In this document: piece by piece, positions 43,746 to 51,557 of the stretch
Layout: each line of letters opens with the position of its first letter
Position numbering within the stretch: position 1 is the stretch's first letter
Assembly (NCBI RefSeq): GCF_009720365.1
Contig: NZ_ML769320.1
Coordinates: 106,952 to 170,951, forward strand
Direction: 5' to 3'
Length of the DNA: 64,000 nucleotides
Source of the DNA: Catellatospora paridis
GTDB lineage: Bacteria; Actinomycetota; Actinomycetes; Mycobacteriales; Micromonosporaceae
The notes under the pieces: model-generated
Seen by the model: the letters and a program-made list of their open reading frames with translations, nothing else
Told to the model about the DNA's origin: nothing
Database searches by the model: none
Program-made: the position numbers and the translations under genes

Positions 43746-44681
43746 TTGCCGCGAGGATCCAGCCCGATCGTCCGCCGCCAGCGCCTCGGCGTGGAGCTGC
43801 GCCGCCTGCGTGAGACCGCCGGTCTCACCGGTGAGCAGGTCGTCGACCAGGTGGGCTGGGCGGCCAAGTCGAAACTGTCGCGGTTGGAGAACGGGCGCAG
43901 CCGCCCGGACCTCGCCGACGTGCTGGACCTGCTCGACCTCTACCGGGTGCGCGGGCGGGACCGGGACCAGCTGGTGGCGATCGCGCGGGACGCCGGCAAC
44001 ACCCGTGGCTGGCTGCGGGCCTATCCGGTGATGACGCAGCGGCAGCGCGGTTACGCCGAGCTGGAGGCGGGCAGCGCCCGCATCAGGGAGTACGGCCTGG
44101 CCATGATCCCCGGTCTGCTGCAGACACCGGAGTACGCGCGGGCCCGCATCCTCTCCTCGCGCCCGCTGTCCGGGGCGGCTTCGCCGGCCGACGGAGTGCC
44201 GGTGCAGCGCGTGAATCCGGCGGTGGGGCCGGTGGCCGAGCTGCCCGCGCCGCAGGAGCCGGACACCGAGGTGGCGGCGCGGCTGGCCCGCCAGACGATC
44301 CTGACCCGGACCCTGGACGCGCCGTGCTACGAGGCGATCCTCGACGAGCAGGCGCTGCTGGGCCGCGGCGCGCCGGACGACGTGCGTGACGGGCAATTGG
44401 CCCATCTCGCGGCGCTCACTCAGTTACCGAACGTGACGATCAGAGTACTGCCGCGCGCGGCGACGGTCGGCCAGCACTTCATACCGTATACGGGATTTTC
44501 TATCTATCACTTTCCCGACCCGGATGACCCGGAGACGGTGGCCGTCGAGACACTCGCCCGTGAGCTGGTGCTCACCGACCGCAACAGTGTCGAGCGATAC
44601 GCGCGCGTCTTCGGCTGGCTCGGTGATGCCGCGCTGGACCCGGCGCGGTCCGGGGCGTGGATAAGCGCCCGGATCAGCTGA
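43746..44681 (+). CDS. XRE-type regulator with DUF5753 domain
   Basis: The 311-residue protein has a Cro/C1 helix-turn-helix at residues 12-70 ('LGVELRRLRETAGLTGEQVV', 'KLSRLENGRSRPDLADVLDLLDLY') and a DUF5753 ligand-like domain ('YAELEAGSARIREYGLAMIPGLLQTPEYARA', 'LDEQALL', 'VTIRVLPRAATVG'). The build is that of the actinobacterial BldB/WhiJ-linked regulators. TTG 43746 has GGAGG before it. Such genes often sit beside a DUF397 gene; here the following small gene does not look like DUF397. Confidence 0.85.
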   Translation: MPRGSSPIVRRQRLGVELRRLRETAGLTGEQVVDQVGWAAKSKLSRLENGRSRPDLADVLDLLDLYRVRGRDRDQLVAIARDAGNTRGWLRAYPVMTQRQRGYAELEAGSARIREYGLAMIPGLLQTPEYARARILSSRPLSGAASPADGVPVQRVNPAVGPVAELPAPQEPDTEVAARLARQTILTRTLDAPCYEAILDEQALLGRGAPDDVRDGQLAHLAALTQLPNVTIRVLPRAATVGQHFIPYTGFSIYHFPDPDDPETVAVETLARELVLTDRNSVERYARVFGWLGDAALDPARSGAWISARIS

Positions 44682-44858
44682 TCTCCTCGGCAGAAAACTA
44701 CGCTCCGTCACCCGTTCGGGCGGTGCTGCTCGACGATCGTCGCGTCTTGCTTGATTCCCACTGGGGAAATGCACAAGCATGACATCAGCCGAATGTGGAA
44801 TTTCCACCCATGGACTCCACAGTCGACCTCCGCCCGGCAGGCAGTGACGGAGCAGCGC

Positions 44859-45107
44859 ATGCGGTACCTGATCGTTCGCACCGAGGTTCGACCCTTCGCG
44901 CCCGAGGATGTGGTCGCGTCGTTCCTCGATGAGCAACCGCTGCGCGACGAGACCAACACCCCCGAGCAGCGTCGCCAAGTGGCGGAGGCGGACAGCCTCG
45001 ACGCCGCGCTCCAGCTCGCCCGAGCCCTCGCCTCGGTCGGCGCGGTCCGCTCGGGCCGCCAGCGCGTCAAAGTGGTCCGCCTGGACGCCCCCCGCTGGCC
45101 CAGCTGA
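44859..45107 (+). CDS. 82-residue hypothetical protein after the XRE gene
   Basis: The product (MRYLIVRTEVRPFAPEDVVASF..., 'TPEQRRQVAEADSLDAALQLARALASVG', ending VVRLDAPRWPS) is soluble and alpha/beta. ATG 44859 follows GGAG by 6 nt. I do not recognise a family. The 177-bp gap before it is relatively AT-rich and holds the odd palindrome GTGGAATTTCCAC near 44796-44808, possibly a regulator site. It converges with mrx1 across the family B palindrome. Confidence 0.6.
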   Translation: MRYLIVRTEVRPFAPEDVVASFLDEQPLRDETNTPEQRRQVAEADSLDAALQLARALASVGAVRSGRQRVKVVRLDAPRWPS

Positions 45108-45125
45108 CCGGCGCGGCTACGCGAA

Positions 45126-45186
45126 GATCGCCGTTTGGGGTCGGAAAGTGAGGCCTGGCCTCACTTCGCGACCCGAAACAGCGATC
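45126..45186. repeat. Palindromic intergenic repeat, family B copy 2
   Basis: A 61-bp near-perfect palindrome: two 30-base arms around one central base match at 26 of 30 positions. It shares GATC-x-C-x-GTTT, GGTCG and CGAAACAG-GATC blocks, and the flanking 'ggctacg', with copy 1 at 21168-21244. It lies between convergent genes. Confidence 0.8.
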
Positions 45187-45228
45187 ATGAACGCGGCGCG
45201 CGGCGGCCCGGTGTGGCGGAGTGCCGGG

Positions 45229-45489
45229 TCAGGCCGGGTCGGCGGCGGTTTCAGCGAGGGCGGCGAGGTGGGCCTTGACCTGGATGATGCTGGGGTTGGT
45301 CAGGGCGCTGCCGTCGGCGAAGCGCAGCGTCGGCACGGTCTGGTTGCCGCCGTTCACGCTCATCACGAAGTCCGCCGCGTTGGGGTCCTGCTCGATGTCG
45401 ATCACCGTGTAGGTGATGCCCTCACGGTCGAGCTGGCTGCGCAGCCGGTGGCAGTAACCACACCACGTGGTCGAGTACATGGTCAGCAT
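45229..45489 (-). CDS. mrx1: Mycoredoxin Mrx1
   Basis: This 86-residue glutaredoxin-fold protein has the active site CGYC (Cys10, Cys13) in 'YSTTWCGYCHRLRSQLDREG', and the TVPTLRF cis-Pro strand. Mrx1 uses mycothiol to reduce mixed disulfides in the cytosol. It is divergent from uvrD2 (83 bp between starts), as in the Rv3198A-Rv3198c neighbourhood apart from orientation. It fits with mshB at 3175. Confidence 0.92.
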   Translation of the reverse strand: MLTMYSTTWCGYCHRLRSQLDREGITYTVIDIEQDPNAADFVMSVNGGNQTVPTLRFADGSALTNPSIIQVKAHLAALAETAADPA

Positions 45490-45572
45490 GGCGATCCTCG
45501 GGTCGGGGGAGCGGGGGCTCCCGGGGACTCTAGCGGTGGCAACATCAACGACACCTGGGATGATTCCCTGTT

Positions 45573-47750
45573 GTGACCCGAGACGCTGCCCCCGACACGG
45601 CCCGAAAGGTACTTGCCGGCCTGGACGAGGAGCAGGCGGCCGCGGTCACGGCGCCGCCCGGACCGGTGTGCATCCTGGCCGGTGCCGGTACCGGTAAGAC
45701 CCGGGCGATCACCCACCGGATCGCGCACCGCGTGATCACCGGGCAGGTCCAGCCCAAGCACGTGCTCGCGGTCACCTTCACCGCGCGCGCCGCGGCGCAA
45801 CTGCGCGAGCGGCTCGCCGGGCTCGACGCGCACGGCGTGCAGGCCCGCACCTTCCATGCCGCCGCGCTACGTCAGCTGCGCTTCTTCGCGCCCCGGCTGT
45901 TGCGCGGGCGGGAGATGCCGGAGCTGGTCGAGAGCAAGGCGCGGCTGATCGTGCTCGCCGCGGCCCGGGCCGGGGTGCGGGCCGACCGCACCGGCGCGCG
46001 CGACCTCGCCGCCGAGATCGAGTGGTCGAAGTCCTCGCTGGTGGAGCCCGGCGAGTACGTGGTCGCGGCGGCCAAGGCCGGCCGGGAGACCCCGCTGGAC
46101 GCGGCCCAGGTGGCCGCCGTCTACACGGCGTACGAGCACGTCAAGCGCCAGCAGGGCGTGATCGACTTCGAGGACCTGCTGCGTGCCATGTGCTGGGGCA
46201 TCGAGGAGCACTCCGACGTCGCCGAGCAGGTCCGCGCGCAGTACCGGCACTTCGTCGTCGACGAGTACCAGGACGTCAACCCGCTCCAGCAGCGGCTGCT
46301 GGAGGCGTGGCTGGGCAACCGCACGGACCTGACCGTGGTCGGCGACGCGGCGCAGACCATCTACTCGTTCACCGGCGCGACCTCGTCGTACCTGGTGGAC
46401 TTCGCGCGCCATCACCGCAACGCGACCGTGGTCCGGCTGGTCCGCGACTACCGGTCCACCCCGCAGGTGGTGGGTCTGGCCAACGCGGTGATCCGGCAGG
46501 CGAAGGGCAGCGAGGCGCGGCTGCGGCTGGACCTGGTCGGCCAGCGACCGGCCGGACCGGAGCCGGACGCGCGGGTCTTCGCCGACGAGCACAACGAGGC
46601 CACCGCCGTGGCCAGGCGCTGCGCCGACCTGATCGCGGCGGGCACCCCGGCCGCGGAGATCGCGGTGCTGTTCCGGGCCAACGCCCAGTCGGAGACGTAC
46701 GAGGAGGCGCTGGCCGACGCCGGAGTGCCGTACGTGCTGCGCGGCGGGGAGCGCTTCTTCGAGCGGGCCGAGATCCGCCAGGCGATGGTGGCGCTGCGCT
46801 CGGCCTCCCGCGCCGACGGCGGCGACGACCTGGTCGCCACAGTCAGCGCGGTGCTGGTCGGGCTGGGCTGGCAGCCCGAGCGCCCGCCGTCGGGCGGGGC
46901 CGCCCGGGAACGCTGGGAGGCCCTGGCCGCGCTGGTGCGCCTGGCCGCCGACTTCCGCCCCGAGCCGGGCGCCGACAACGGGCTCGCCGATTTCACCACG
47001 GAGCTGGGCCGGCGCGCCCACGCGCAGCACGCCCCGACCGTGGCCGGGGTGACCCTGGCCAGCCTGCACTCCGCGAAGGGCCTGGAGTGGGACGCGGTGT
47101 TCCTGGTCGGGCTCGTCGAGGGCACCATGCCCACCGCGTACGCCCGCAGCGCCGAGGCGCTGGAGGAGGAGCGCCGGCTGCTGTACGTCGGCATCACCCG
47201 GGCCCGGCGGATGCTGTGGCTCAGCTACGGCGAGATGCGCTCGTCCGGCGGCCGGGCCCGGCGGCCGTGCCGGTTCCTGCAGGGCGTGCCGGGGCTGGCG
47301 CCCTTCGGCGGCCAGGCCGCCGCCCCCCGGGCCGAGCGGCCCGCGCCGGGTGCGCCCCGGGTGCCGCGCAAGACCGTGATCGTGAGCTGCCGGGTGTGCG
47401 GGGCGACCCTGCTCGCCGGGCCGGAACGCAAGCTGGGCCGGTGCGCGGGCTGCCCCTCCTCGCTGGACGAGGAGCTGTTCGAGCGGCTGGGCGACTGGCG
47501 GGCCCGGGTCGCCGCGGCGGCGAAGGTCCCGGCGTACGTCGTCTTCACCGATGCCACCCTGACCGCCCTCGCCGAGCGTCAGCCATCCGACAGAGCCGGA
47601 CTCGTGGAGATCGCCGGCATCGGCCCGCGCAAGCTGGAGCTGTATGGCGAGGCAGTTCTCGCCCTGTTGAAGGGCGCATCGGTGGCGGATTTGCTGCCTG
47701 AACAACCGACTTCAGAAGATCTTCAAAAAGATTTGGCAACAGAGCCGTAA
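45573..47750 (+). CDS. uvrD2: ATP-dependent DNA helicase UvrD2
   Basis: The 725-residue SF1A helicase has Walker A AGAGTGKT (36-43), DEYQDVNPLQ, 'GDAAQTIYSFTGA', 'LASLHSAKGLEWD' and 'LLYVGITRARRML'. The UvrD2-specific tail is present: a tetracysteine zinc module (CRVCG...CAGC, about 605-630) and an HRDC domain (about 640-715). In mycobacteria UvrD2 is essential and unwinds 3'-tailed DNA. The start is GTG 45573. The stop codon TAA is part of the AT-tract of the whiB7 promoter, so the two genes abut functionally. Confidence 0.94.
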   Translation: MTRDAAPDTARKVLAGLDEEQAAAVTAPPGPVCILAGAGTGKTRAITHRIAHRVITGQVQPKHVLAVTFTARAAAQLRERLAGLDAHGVQARTFHAAALRQLRFFAPRLLRGREMPELVESKARLIVLAAARAGVRADRTGARDLAAEIEWSKSSLVEPGEYVVAAAKAGRETPLDAAQVAAVYTAYEHVKRQQGVIDFEDLLRAMCWGIEEHSDVAEQVRAQYRHFVVDEYQDVNPLQQRLLEAWLGNRTDLTVVGDAAQTIYSFTGATSSYLVDFARHHRNATVVRLVRDYRSTPQVVGLANAVIRQAKGSEARLRLDLVGQRPAGPEPDARVFADEHNEATAVARRCADLIAAGTPAAEIAVLFRANAQSETYEEALADAGVPYVLRGGERFFERAEIRQAMVALRSASRADGGDDLVATVSAVLVGLGWQPERPPSGGAARERWEALAALVRLAADFRPEPGADNGLADFTTELGRRAHAQHAPTVAGVTLASLHSAKGLEWDAVFLVGLVEGTMPTAYARSAEALEEERRLLYVGITRARRMLWLSYGEMRSSGGRARRPCRFLQGVPGLAPFGGQAAAPRAERPAPGAPRVPRKTVIVSCRVCGATLLAGPERKLGRCAGCPSSLDEELFERLGDWRARVAAAAKVPAYVVFTDATLTALAERQPSDRAGLVEIAGIGPRKLELYGEAVLALLKGASVADLLPEQPTSEDLQKDLATEP

Positions 47751-47786
47751 AACCGTTTGCGCCCTCCCGCCCGGGAGGCATAACCT
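47748..47786 (+). promoter_or_regulatory. Putative whiB7 promoter with WhiB7-type AT-tract
   Basis: TAAAA (47748-47752) lies 4 bp before a -35 TTGCGC (47757-47762), with a -10 TAACCT (47781-47786) after 18 bp. WhiB7 is known to act with the vegetative sigma at promoters that carry an AT-rich element just upstream of -35, so self-activation is expected. The tract overlaps the uvrD2 stop codon. Confidence 0.55.
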
Positions 47787-47878
47787 TCGGTCACACCTCC
47801 AAGAGCGCACATCAGTGCTGCTCCTGGGTGGTGATTCACGTTCTGCACCGACGAGGGCAAGTAGAGGAGGCGAGTCCC

Positions 47879-48232
47879 ATGGAGATCACGTTCATCACCC
47901 CGAACGCTGTTGTGCCGGCGCTCGCCGCTGCCTGCGCTCAGTCGGTCACCGTGTCGCCGACCGCCCTGCAATTGGCACCCGCCGGCCACGCCACGCGTGG
48001 CGCAGTGGGCGCACTGGGTCAGGCGACCGTCACCGGTCTGCCGGTGGCCCAGCTGCCGGTCCTGCGTCAGCTGGCCTGGAACCCGAACCCGATCAAGGTG
48101 GCCGCCATCGGCGCCGCCAAGCCGAAGAACAGCACCACCAGCACCACCCTGGCCTACCGGAACCAGGAGTCCTCGGGCATGAAGCTCGATGGATTCAGCG
48201 GGCTCCCACCTCGAGGTAAACCAAAGGTCTAA
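47879..48232 (+). CDS. Upstream ORF of the whiB7 leader (117 codons)
   Basis: ATG 47879 follows a strong AGAGGAGG and encodes a 117-residue product (MEITFITPNAVVPALAAACA..., ending GFSGLPPRGKPKV). It lies wholly within the whiB7 leader. Its last codons overlap the first copy of the pairing element CCTCGAGG (48209-48216) and its stop overlaps a small hairpin. whiB7/wblC leaders in actinobacteria are known to hold an upstream ORF whose translation state decides termination, so the position of the ribosome, rather than the peptide, is probably what matters. It is longer than most such leaders. Confidence 0.7.
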   Translation: MEITFITPNAVVPALAAACAQSVTVSPTALQLAPAGHATRGAVGALGQATVTGLPVAQLPVLRQLAWNPNPIKVAAIGAAKPKNSTTSTTLAYRNQESSGMKLDGFSGLPPRGKPKV

Positions 48233-48298
48233 ACCAGACCACCGGCTCACCTCGAGGCCGCGGAACCCGTACACCGGGATCCGCGGCCTTAGTTTTTT
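48209..48298 (+). promoter_or_regulatory. whiB7 attenuator: competing CCTCGAGG elements and intrinsic terminator
   Basis: The parts are: CCTCGAGG copy 1 (48209-48216, inside the upstream ORF), hairpin GGTCT/AGACC (48226-48240), CCTCGAGG copy 2 (48250-48257), then a terminator stem (48256-48264 with 48280-48288, 9 bp plus an inner CCCG/CGGG) followed by TTAGTTTTTT. Because CCTCGAGG is self-complementary the two copies can pair and take the first bases of the terminator stem. A ribosome that finishes the upstream ORF would cover copy 1 and allow termination; a stalled one would not. Confidence 0.7.
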
Positions 48299-48353
48299 CC
48301 ACCCCCATGGAAAGCGATCCACGAGATCGAGATGAAAGGAAGGTGACCGGAAG

Positions 48354-48713
48354 ATGAGTCTGGCGTTGGCCCCAGTACTCGACTTCAGCGTCGAGCTGGG
48401 TGCGGAGCTGCCCTGCCGGAAGTTCGACCCGGACCTGTGGTTCTCGGACGCTCCCGCGGAGCTTGAGCTGGCCAAGTCGCTGTGCGGCGACTGCCCGCTC
48501 AAGGTCGAGTGCCTCTCCGGGGCACTGGAGCGCGAGGAGCCCTGGGGCGTCTGGGGCGGCGAGATCTTCGAGCGTGGTGCGGTCGTGGCGCGCAAGCGTC
48601 CGCGTGGCCGTCCGCGTAAGGACGACCTCGCTCGCGAGGCGGCCCTGGTCGCCGAGACCGAGGCGCGTGTCGCCGCGGTCACCGCTCGCGAGTCGGTCCG
48701 GCTCGCTGCCTGA
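48354..48713 (+). CDS. whiB7: Transcriptional activator WhiB7 (WblC)
   Basis: WhiB7 binds a [4Fe-4S] cluster and, with the vegetative sigma factor, switches on intrinsic antibiotic-resistance genes. The 119-residue protein has the four ligands Cys21, Cys44, Cys47 and Cys53, the G-W turn 'EPWGVWGGE', and the WhiB7-only AT-hook 'RPRGRPRKDD'. ATG 48354 follows AAAGGAAGG (48334-48342). It lies between uvrD2 and a UbiB-like kinase gene, the same context as Rv3197A. Expression should be set by the 5' attenuator. Confidence 0.95.
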   Translation: MSLALAPVLDFSVELGAELPCRKFDPDLWFSDAPAELELAKSLCGDCPLKVECLSGALEREEPWGVWGGEIFERGAVVARKRPRGRPRKDDLAREAALVAETEARVAAVTARESVRLAA

Positions 48714-48783
48714 GCAGCAACTCCGCATCACCCAATCCAGCCGCCTGCCGGCTAAGTCACTACCAGCGAATCGGAGAGAAGCA

Positions 48784-48939
48784 ATGAGAAATACCATCAG
48801 CGACATCTATATTATCCACGAAGCCATGAGTCGGGCTCGAATGCTTGAGCCTCAGAACATCCCCTCTGAGGCTTCCCGTTCCGCCCGTCAGATCATGGTC
48901 GCCGCGCGTCGGCGTGCACGTGAGCTGTCGCAGCGATAA
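48784..48939 (+). CDS. 51-residue small protein after whiB7
   Basis: ATG 48784 is preceded by GGAGAG and encodes MRNTISDIYIIHEAMSRARM..., ending ARQIMVAARRRARELSQR. It is helical with a basic end and no Cys. Its codon use is less GC-rich than its neighbours (aat, ata, tat, att). It lies 70 bp after whiB7, before a strong terminator, so it should be on the whiB7 transcript and share its antibiotic response. No family is recognised. Confidence 0.65.
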   Translation: MRNTISDIYIIHEAMSRARMLEPQNIPSEASRSARQIMVAARRRARELSQR

Positions 48940-48949
48940 GTGAATCAAT

Positions 48950-48987
48950 ACGAATGCCCGCCGGTGTTCCGGCGGGCATTCGTGTTT
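48950..48987. terminator. Bidirectional terminator after the whiB7 operon
   Basis: A perfect 15-bp stem (48950-48964 with 48969-48983) with loop TGTT is followed by GTTTCC rightward. It sits between convergent genes and can serve both. Confidence 0.85.
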
Positions 48988-48994
48988 CCACAGG

Positions 48995-50329
48995 TCAATC
49001 GGTCGGTTCGGCGAAGCCGGGGAGCCAGCGCTCCAGGATGGCGCGGTAGTGCGCCTTGGCTTCCAGCTGGCACAGCACGCCGATGGAGCCCAGCGTCACC
49101 CGGTGGATCATCAGGTACGACGGCGGCAGGTTCAGCTGCCGACCCAGCGCGTACGCCGGGCTGCGCGGGCTGGCCAGCCGGGCCGCCTCCTCGCGCAGCC
49201 AGGCCCGGGTGAAGCGGAACTCGTCGGCGGCCAGCGGTTCCAGCATGGGCCGTACGTAGTCCAGCACCGCCTGCGCGTCGATGTCGGCGTTCGCGCGCAC
49301 GAAGCCCTCGCCCTGCAGCCCCTTGAGCACCTCGTCGGCCCGGCCGGCCAGGGCGAGCCGGGTGATCCGGCCGACCGGCTCCGGCAGGCCCTGGGGCAGG
49401 CGGGCGACCGCGCCGAAGTCGATGACGGCGAGCCGGTCGTCGGGCAGCAGCCGGTAGTTGCCCGGGTGCGGGTCGGCGTGCAGGAGCCCGGCCCGCGCGG
49501 GCGCGGAGAAGTGCAGCGTGGCCATCAGCGCGCCGGCCCGATCGCGCTGGGCCACCGTGCCGGAGCCGATGATCTTCGACAGCGGGATGCCCTCCACCCA
49601 CTCGGTGACCAGCACCCGTGGGGCGGCGGCCAGCACCTGCGGCACGAGGATCTCCTCGTCGGCCGCGTACGCCGCCGCGAAGGCGCGCTGGCTGGCCGCC
49701 TCCAGCTCGTAGTCCAGCTCCTCGACGACCCGCGCGCGCAGCTCGGTGACCAGCGGCTTGACGTCCAGCCCGGGCTGGATCACCTTGAACAGCCCGGCCA
49801 GTCGGGACAGCTGGGTCAGGTCGGCGATCAGCGCGTCGCCCGCCCCCGGGTACTGGATCTTCACGGCGACCGGGATGCCGGTGCGCTTGCGGGGCACCTT
49901 CCACACGGCTTTGTGCACCTGGCCGATGCTGGCCGCGGCGGCGGGCACGTCGTCGAACTCGCGGAACAGGCTGCGCCAGTCGCTGCCCAGCTGCTCCGCC
50001 AGCACCTTGTGCACGGTGGCCGCGGGCAGCGGCGGAGCCGCCTCCTGGAGCTTGGTCAGCGCCTCGCGGTAGGGCTCCGCCAGCGCGTCGGGCAGGGCCG
50101 CCTCGAACACGCTCAGCGCCTGGCCGAGCTTCATCGCGCCGCCCTTGAGCTGACCCAGCACGCTGAACAGCTGCTCGGCCGTACGCTCCTGGATCTCGGC
50201 GGAGATCACGTCGGTGGCGATGCCGGTGACCCGCTTGCCGAACCCGAGCACGGTCCGGCCGGCGAAGCCCAGGGGAAGAGATGCCAGCTTGGCGGTGCGG
50301 GAGACGGCACGGCGCGGGATGTCGGTCAC
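48995..50329 (-). CDS. UbiB/ADCK-type atypical kinase (AarF/ABC1 family)
   Basis: The 444-residue protein has the UbiB hallmarks: KxGQ motif in 'LGQLKGGAMKLGQALSVFEAALP', the Ala-rich loop 'AAAASIGQVHKAVW', the ATP-binding Lys in 'VAVKIQYPG', 'LHADPHPGNY' and the metal-binding 'VIDFGAV'. Family members are ATPase-like and linked to quinone or lipid metabolism; the role in actinobacteria is unknown. It corresponds in position to Rv3197. GTG 50329. It converges with the whiB7 operon. Confidence 0.9.
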   Translation of the reverse strand: MTDIPRRAVSRTAKLASLPLGFAGRTVLGFGKRVTGIATDVISAEIQERTAEQLFSVLGQLKGGAMKLGQALSVFEAALPDALAEPYREALTKLQEAAPPLPAATVHKVLAEQLGSDWRSLFREFDDVPAAAASIGQVHKAVWKVPRKRTGIPVAVKIQYPGAGDALIADLTQLSRLAGLFKVIQPGLDVKPLVTELRARVVEELDYELEAASQRAFAAAYAADEEILVPQVLAAAPRVLVTEWVEGIPLSKIIGSGTVAQRDRAGALMATLHFSAPARAGLLHADPHPGNYRLLPDDRLAVIDFGAVARLPQGLPEPVGRITRLALAGRADEVLKGLQGEGFVRANADIDAQAVLDYVRPMLEPLAADEFRFTRAWLREEAARLASPRSPAYALGRQLNLPPSYLMIHRVTLGSIGVLCQLEAKAHYRAILERWLPGFAEPTD

Positions 50330-50395
50330 CGTGCCATTGTTGCCGACTCCCTGGATTTCAGCCCGTTCCGCCAGGTGAAGACCCTGTGGAGAATG

Positions 50396-51367
50396 TCAGC
50401 CGCGCCGCCGCCGGGCGCAGTCGCAGGACGGGTGAGGTGACCAGGTGCGCCGTCGCCAGGGCAGCACACCGTTGATCTCGACAGTCGTGCCGATCGTGGT
50501 GGGCTCGCCCCCGTCGAGGTAGGCCAGCACCTCGGCGGCGGCGAAACCGGCAGCGGTGAGCCGGGTCGCCGCCGGGCACGGGTCGCCCCCCGCTGCCACC
50601 TGGGCGAGCTGGGCCACCAGCCGGGGCCAGGACGGGTCGCGGTCGGTGCGGTGCAGATCGAGGCAGTGCAGGCAGGGCCCGCCGGTGACGGGCACGAGCG
50701 GCCCGACCACGGCGACCCCGTCGCGTACGGTCAGCGCCAGGTGGGGCACCCTGCGGCGCGTTCCGCGGGTGGACACGGCATAGCCCACCTGCACCCGGAA
50801 CGTCGCGTCGGTGGCGCGCAGGGTGCCCGTGCGGGCCCCCTGTGCCGGGTCGCCGGCCGGACCGCTCACCGTCGCCGCCTCCCCGGGCGCGGCGACCAGG
50901 CCCACCTTGCCCACCCCGGCGTCCAGCAGCGCGGTGGCGACCAGCCGGGTCGACGGCCCGGCACCCGCGATGATCACCCGGGCGGCCGCCCGCCGTCGCA
51001 GCACCCGGGCCGGGGTGCCGACGCTCTCCGTGCGGCGCAGGGCGAGCGCGGCCGCCTCGTCGGCGAGCCGCGCACGGTGCTGCGCCGGCAGTGCCGCGGG
51101 CATCAGCGCGTGCGCCGGCAGGACCAGCCCCTTTTCGGTCAACGCGGCGAGCACCTCACGCACGTCGTCGGCGCGCATGCCGAGCCGCCCCATCTCGGCC
51201 AGCAGGACACGTTCGGTGCGGGAGCCGTCGAGCAGTTCGAGCAGCCGGCCCGCCGACCTGTGCGCCAGTTCCAGCACGACCGCGTGCTCGGGGTCGGTGC
51301 CCAGCTGGACGGTGTGACGGTCGCGCCACATCGGGCGCAGCCCCGGCAGCAGGGCCGGGCGGGACAT
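50396..51367 (-). CDS. E1/ThiF-like, TOMM leader-binding-type protein without partners
   Basis: The 323-residue protein has an N-terminal ~100-residue region like the leader-peptide-binding part of azoline cyclodehydratases ('HTVQLGTDPEHAVVLELAHRSAGRLLELLDG'). It is followed by a degenerate E1 Rossmann motif ('RVIIAGAGPSTRLVATALLDAG') and zinc-type cysteines CLHC and CDC. Proteins of this type deliver precursor peptides to YcaO enzymes, but there is no YcaO, precursor or dehydrogenase gene here. Position matches Rv3196. Start ATG 51367 is chosen; GTG 51382 is possible. The upstream region carries three DnaA-box-like sites. Confidence 0.75.
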   Translation of the reverse strand: MSRPALLPGLRPMWRDRHTVQLGTDPEHAVVLELAHRSAGRLLELLDGSRTERVLLAEMGRLGMRADDVREVLAALTEKGLVLPAHALMPAALPAQHRARLADEAAALALRRTESVGTPARVLRRRAAARVIIAGAGPSTRLVATALLDAGVGKVGLVAAPGEAATVSGPAGDPAQGARTGTLRATDATFRVQVGYAVSTRGTRRRVPHLALTVRDGVAVVGPLVPVTGGPCLHCLDLHRTDRDPSWPRLVAQLAQVAAGGDPCPAATRLTAAGFAAAEVLAYLDGGEPTTIGTTVEINGVLPWRRRTWSPHPSCDCARRRRG

Positions 51368-51422
51368 CGGGGATCGGCTCACAGCCGTGAGGGTGCCAGT
51401 GCCCGAGGGCGGTCGGCTGCGG

Positions 51423-51485
51423 TTATCCACAGCCCGTCCCCCGTGATCAAGAGGTTTTCCACAGCCCTGACCTGGGTTATCCACA
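51423..51485. promoter_or_regulatory. Cluster of three DnaA-box-like 9-mers
   Basis: TTATCCACA at 51423-51431, TTTTCCACA at 51455-51463 and TTATCCACA at 51477-51485 are all in the same direction in 63 bp; two are perfect consensus boxes. They lie in the upstream region of the E1-like gene. No oriC genes (dnaA, dnaN) are near, so a DnaA-titration or DnaA-responsive promoter is the simplest reading. Confidence 0.6.
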
Positions 51486-51513
51486 GATCTTGGGGAAGAT
51501 TGTCGGGAAAGCG

Positions 51514-51544
51514 ACAGGAGCCCGCAGTGTCTGCGGGCTCCTGT
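51514..51544 (-). terminator. Terminator of the DUF5679 gene
   Basis: A perfect 14-bp stem (51514-51527 with 51531-51544) with a 3-nt loop lies 14 bp past the stop of the leftward DUF5679 gene. Confidence 0.75.
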
Positions 51545-51557
51545 CTCGCGTTGTTCC

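Noticed and set aside
51423-51485. DnaA boxes as a replication origin
   Set aside because: There are only three boxes, no AT-rich unwinding region and no dnaA/dnaN/parAB genes nearby.
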